In this document: in pieces, positions 60,520-64,000 of the stretch
How positions within the stretch are numbered: the first letter of the stretch is position 1
Layout of the letters: each line of letters opens with the position of its first letter
Source of the DNA: Sphagnum compactum
Lineage: Eukaryota > Bryophyta > Sphagnopsida > Sphagnales
Length of the DNA stretch: 64,000 bases
NCBI GenBank assembly: GCA_965153455.1
Contig: OZ234498.1
Span: forward strand, 6,200,001 to 6,264,000
Direction of reading: 5' to 3'
Notes under the pieces: model-generated
The model's input: the letters and a program-made list of their open reading frames with translations, nothing else
What the model was told of the DNA's origin: nothing
Databases searched by the model: none
Program-made: the position numbers and the translations under genes

Positions 60520-60660
60520 TTTTTCCCAAAGACTTGAAGAGCCTATTCTAATACCACCTATTGCACTTGGATTAGCCTTGGTGCTCCCCCATGCCTTCAC
60601 CTCCATTCATGTGCCTTGCTAAACACTTACACTACCTGCACATGGCAAACCACGCATCGA
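60520..60660 (-). repeat. Possible 5' LTR remnant (direct repeat with 53660-53790)
   Basis: Shares CACTTGGAT, CATGCC, TTGCTAAACAC, TACACTACCT and CACATGGCAAAC in the same order and orientation as 53695-53785. It lies just upstream of the gag start. No primer-binding site was recognised, so calling it an LTR is inference. Confidence 0.5.
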
Positions 60661-62697
60661 TGAACTTTAACATTTAAATTCGTCTCATAACCTAAGGTTA
60701 ACCTTGACTTGTAGAAGGGTGGGATTAAATTCGTTGCAAACTTCCCAAGTGGTCCAAGACCTTGTTGCCTAGGATTACCATCTCCTATCTTCCAGCCTAA
60801 CCACACACTTGTCTAGCTTGAGATTTAATGCGTCACGAACATCTTCCCGGCCTCCTTCCCTAAACCCTCACTGGTCGACATTTATGCAGCTCATGAATGC
60901 TATCAAACTAGGAATCAAACCCAACCCAACATTTAGACTCAATACTCAAGCCACCACGGGGGTTGCCCCATGGTGATCTAAACTTGAGCCCCTGCTAGGT
61001 GAATCTTCTCACTTGAGGGTCCCACCAGGAGGCTATGTCACTATCCCTCCATGAGAGAGAACTAGAAGCAATTTCAGCTAGCGTGTTTGGAGGAAAATGT
61101 TATATATTCGTCAATAGGCCTTTGAAAAAGGAGGATGGACATTACAAGTGTGAGGATTGATACCCTTAGGCCGGTCAGAATCATCAAATCTGGTGCCCGT
61201 TAGTAAGAACAGAAGTGAAACATTGTCCAATTCTCAGAACTGCAACCAGAACCCAAACTGGAATTTTAAACAAATTATTGAGAAAGGCGTGGAGCTGCGA
61301 TATCAGTAGTATTTATATGTGGAACTGAAACCAGAAGTGGAATGAGATCCAGATTTTTGCAATAAAAGAGACTCTAACCAGGGTTAACCAGCAGTTAACC
61401 ACCTGTTCTGATCAGGGTTAGTAAAAAACCAGACCAGAATAGGTTCTGATTTTCTGAACTGGAACCAAACCAGAATCAGAATTTATGTGTGGAACTGGAA
61501 TTTGGAATCAAGACCATTTTAAATTTATGTTTTAGAATGGGAACTGGAGGGTTTCATACAAGTAAAGAACTGCCCAACACTGAATATTACACCTACAGCC
61601 CAAGATTAGGAGGGATCTTTGCAGAAGAGCACCCTTTGCACACCTATGAGTAGGCATAAGATCCCTCTAACTCTTAAGGTGTAGGTGAGAAACCTCCTCC
61701 TCCTGCTAGGTCTTGTGATCTATATATGTTTATGATAACCTCTTCCTCGTGGTAAAGCATATGGGGTAGTGTGAGTGTGTGGGACATTTCCTAAATTTGC
61801 AGGGCCAGACCTGGCTATCACCTAGTAGTAGGCCCCTTATTTTGAGAATGCCCCCACCCTTGGGCTTTTAACCCTACACTCATACCTTCAGCCGACATCC
61901 ATCCATTCTTTCTTGGGGAAGAGAGAGTCCTTTGAACACACACACTCTCTTACCTCTCTCTCTCTCTCTCTTGCTTGGAGACTTAATCCACTGATTCTGC
62001 TGATGTGGTGAGTCATCAGGTTTACAGCCACCATTCATTTTTTCCTTTCTTTTCTTATTTGGGCTTCTTGGCCATGGTGGGTGGGTGGGGTTGTGGGAGG
62101 AGGAGGAGGAGGAGGAAGAGGAGGGGGCATTATCACCCTTTGTAACAGGATTTTGCTTACCCTTTCCCCTTTGTTTGGGGGCTTTTTATAGTCCAGAATA
62201 GACCTGTGCAGATTCTTTATTTGTTAAATTTCCCCACTGGAAAATAAATAAATGGCAAAAAAAAACTCTCTGTAAGGTGCTCTCCCAATTACACTAAAAA
62301 CAATTCAATGCAGATCTTTATGCACATATATATAAAGGCCCATGATAACTAGTGTAGCAGTGTTGTAACCCCAAGATGTTGGCAAGGGAGGCAGATGGTT
62401 GGGAAAAATGAAGGGGGCCAGGTACTTTAAATGCCTACTTATTAGAAGCCTTCATGTCAGGGAATTGGGTGTGTCCATTAGCACGCCTTTGCATTTGTTC
62501 TTTCTTTAGGGCAAATTGTGAGGCAGAATTTTGCTCAGTTTTGAGCACTTATTCTGGGGGGATTTTAGTCGAAAGAGCCCTTGTGTTTTTGGTGGGCGTG
62601 TTAAGTTCCACCCCCATAAGGCCCTTTGACAACTAGATTTGCTAATAAAAATAAGTATTAGTTTCAACAGGCGTCCCCATTACTGGTGCAAATGGTT

Positions 62698-62753
62698 GTA
62701 AGCTCCCTATATACACCTCCAGGGATTCTGTCCCTCAGGTATAGGGAGCTTAC
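62698..62753. repeat. Strong foldback (hairpin) sequence
   Basis: Arms GTAAGCTCCCTATA (62698-62711) and TATAGGGAGCTTAC (62740-62753) are perfect. Inside them ACCT...CAGGGA pairs with TCCCT...AGGT around a short TTCTG loop, making a nearly continuous stem of about 24 bp. It could be a small-RNA precursor or the relic of a foldback element. Confidence 0.7.
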
Positions 62754-63814
62754 TTACAACAAGAATGCCATGCCCTCAATGGAGAGCCATAGCTTATAAG
62801 TAATACTAGTGTAAGCCTATGCCATTGGCCCAAGTGTGAATACATTGAGAGCTCACCTGATTTTTCCTTCCGAACCCAATTTTTTGCAATTTTTTTGAAT
62901 TCCCAGCAACAAAATCCACTGGAAAATTGATATCTTTCACAACCTTAGCTCTGAAAATTGCGAAATAAAATGTAATAAATCTGACTTGCCAAGGGCTTTT
63001 CAACAACATCAAGAATGCCCCCAGATTTCAAAAATTAGTTCAGTTTTGATTTGATTTAATTTTCATTGAGAGTGTGATTCAACAATCAAGAGAGCTTTCC
63101 ATAGATATCAAGAGCGCAGCATGAAGCACCATGGTTCTCAGTATGACAAAAGAAAACAAACTATCTTTGCTTCATAGAAAGATAGTCTTTGTGTTCCATG
63201 CATGTTTTGTAACTAAAAACTCCCATTTCCAGAATCCAAAGACCAAAAACTGACTTTTTTTTTTTTTTTTCGGAATTGGAGTTTTGTAAAAATAAAAGAA
63301 AGAGTGACAGCCAAGAATTTAAAATGCGTATATAGCTGGGGAAAGTGCATGCAAAATTCCTTTATGCAAGGGAATGTGACCTAGGGATGCGTTCTCTAGT
63401 ACATAACATATGGATCCAAAAATGCAACATAACAAAGAAATGCTTTTCATGAGTTTTGTACCAAATTAACAAAAAAATGAAAATTACTCCCTTTTCAGAA
63501 GACCAAAAGTTAGCTTTTTGGCAATGGATTCTAGAATAAAAGAATTGATTAGGCTAGGGGTGGGAACTTCTTTAGAGGTAGGCTACAAATGGCATAGCAA
63601 AAGCCAAAATTCCTATTTGCCAAAGGAATGCCACATAGGGGCACGTGTACTAGAAGCATGTTGCGGCTGTTTTGCCATTGTTCTTTGGGTTTCTTTAGGG
63701 CAATTCTTGGCAGAAGTTTCAAGAATAGGTGGGTGGTTTTGTGTCAAATTTGGATCTTTGCAAAATGGTCTCCGCATGCTCCAAATTGTATACCATAATA
63801 CTACCTGAGTGAGT

Positions 63815-63960
63815 TCCGCACACAAAGTGCCAAATTATTTATTTATTTTAAAATTTAAGATTTGTCATGTGAGTTTTTTAATTTTGAATTTTTGACACAT
63901 AAAGAATTTAGATGTTAAATTCTAACTTTTATTTCAGTGTTGTCTTATTTGTCCTTGTGC
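63815..63960 (+). repeat. Dispersed repeat family B, copy 3 (diverged)
   Basis: GCCAAATTATTTATTTATTT, AAATTTAAGATTTG, GTTTTTTAATTTTGAATTTT follow the order of the copy at 52155-52220 with many differences. Confidence 0.45.
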
Positions 63961-64000
63961 TCAGCGTGTTCACAACTAATGTGCTTATTTGTACAAGTCT

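Larger units (their letters stand above)
53660..60660 (-). mobile_element. Decayed Ty3/gypsy chromovirus (LTR retrotransposon)
   Basis: On the - strand, from high to low coordinates, lie gag (60483-58931), protease, reverse transcriptase, RNase H, integrase and an integrase chromodomain. This is the Ty3/gypsy order, and the chromodomain places it among chromoviruses. A tail of 27-codon repeats follows. About 130 bp at each end (53660-53790 and 60520-60660) are diverged direct repeats and may be LTR remains. Every domain has stops or frameshifts, and catalytic residues are lost in the protease and RNase H, so the copy is dead. Three internal segments are tandemly duplicated. Confidence 0.93.
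60661..64000. other. Non-coding right end
   Basis: No gene supported. 61190-61560 is rich in GAACTGGAACC/ACCAGAA phrases like those near 8600 and 18400. CT-rich and GGA-rich simple repeats lie at about 61940-61975 and 62098-62130. 62698-62753 is a foldback. A third copy of repeat family B lies near 63815-63960. Confidence 0.5.

Noticed and set aside
59445-60622. Several 60-103 codon + strand frames
   Set aside because: They are antisense to the chromovirus gag, whose - strand frame shows a recognised capsid core and zinc knuckle.
1-64000. tRNA, rRNA and bacterial gene clusters
   Set aside because: No cloverleaf-like B-box context, no rRNA sequence, no ribosome-binding-site-led genes or operon spacing were found.

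Overview
The window looks like nuclear DNA of a large, repeat-rich eukaryotic genome, most probably a land plant or another streptophyte. The grounds are the very AT-rich spacer, GT-AG introns, many simple repeats and dispersed repeat families, a canonical Helitron, a Ty3/gypsy chromovirus with an integrase chromodomain, and plant-like retrotransposon gag remains. I see no operons, bacterial gene spacing, CRISPR array, rRNA or tRNA. No intact protein-coding host gene could be shown. Nearly everything recognisable is a decayed mobile element, and the species cannot be named from the sequence alone.

Layout. About 250-1365 holds decayed, coding-like pieces of unknown origin. About 1837-7770 (+) is a GC-rich Helitron Rep-helicase gene whose introns can be placed by phase. 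It carries twelve in-frame stops and four frameshifts. At 9840-18860 there are dispersed repeat copies and one candidate first exon of an unknown gene (10507-10737). At 23346-24950 (+) lies a decayed retrotransposon gag. At 25711-26425 is a MITE with good terminal inverted repeats and a TTA target duplication. A CpG-rich patch lies at 29880-30250. From 33 to 36 kb there are diverged repeats, an exact palindrome and foldbacks.

About 43990-49155 (+) is a second rolling-circle element of a different lineage. It has a decayed PIF1-type helicase followed by an apurinic-endonuclease-like domain, the layout of Helentrons. It is very AT-rich and broken, and can only be read by following short conserved stretches across frames. 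About 53660-60660 (-) is a decayed chromovirus with gag, protease, reverse transcriptase, RNase H, integrase and chromodomain in order. Behind the chromodomain it has an unusual set of 81-bp (27-codon) repeats, and several segments inside it are tandemly duplicated. The right end (60660-64000) is non-coding, with a strong foldback at 62698-62753.

The best candidates for something unusual are the Helentron fossil beside a canonical Helitron, the 27-residue repeat tail of the chromovirus, and the Helitron's excess of TAG stops. No functional gene system could be assembled from this window.
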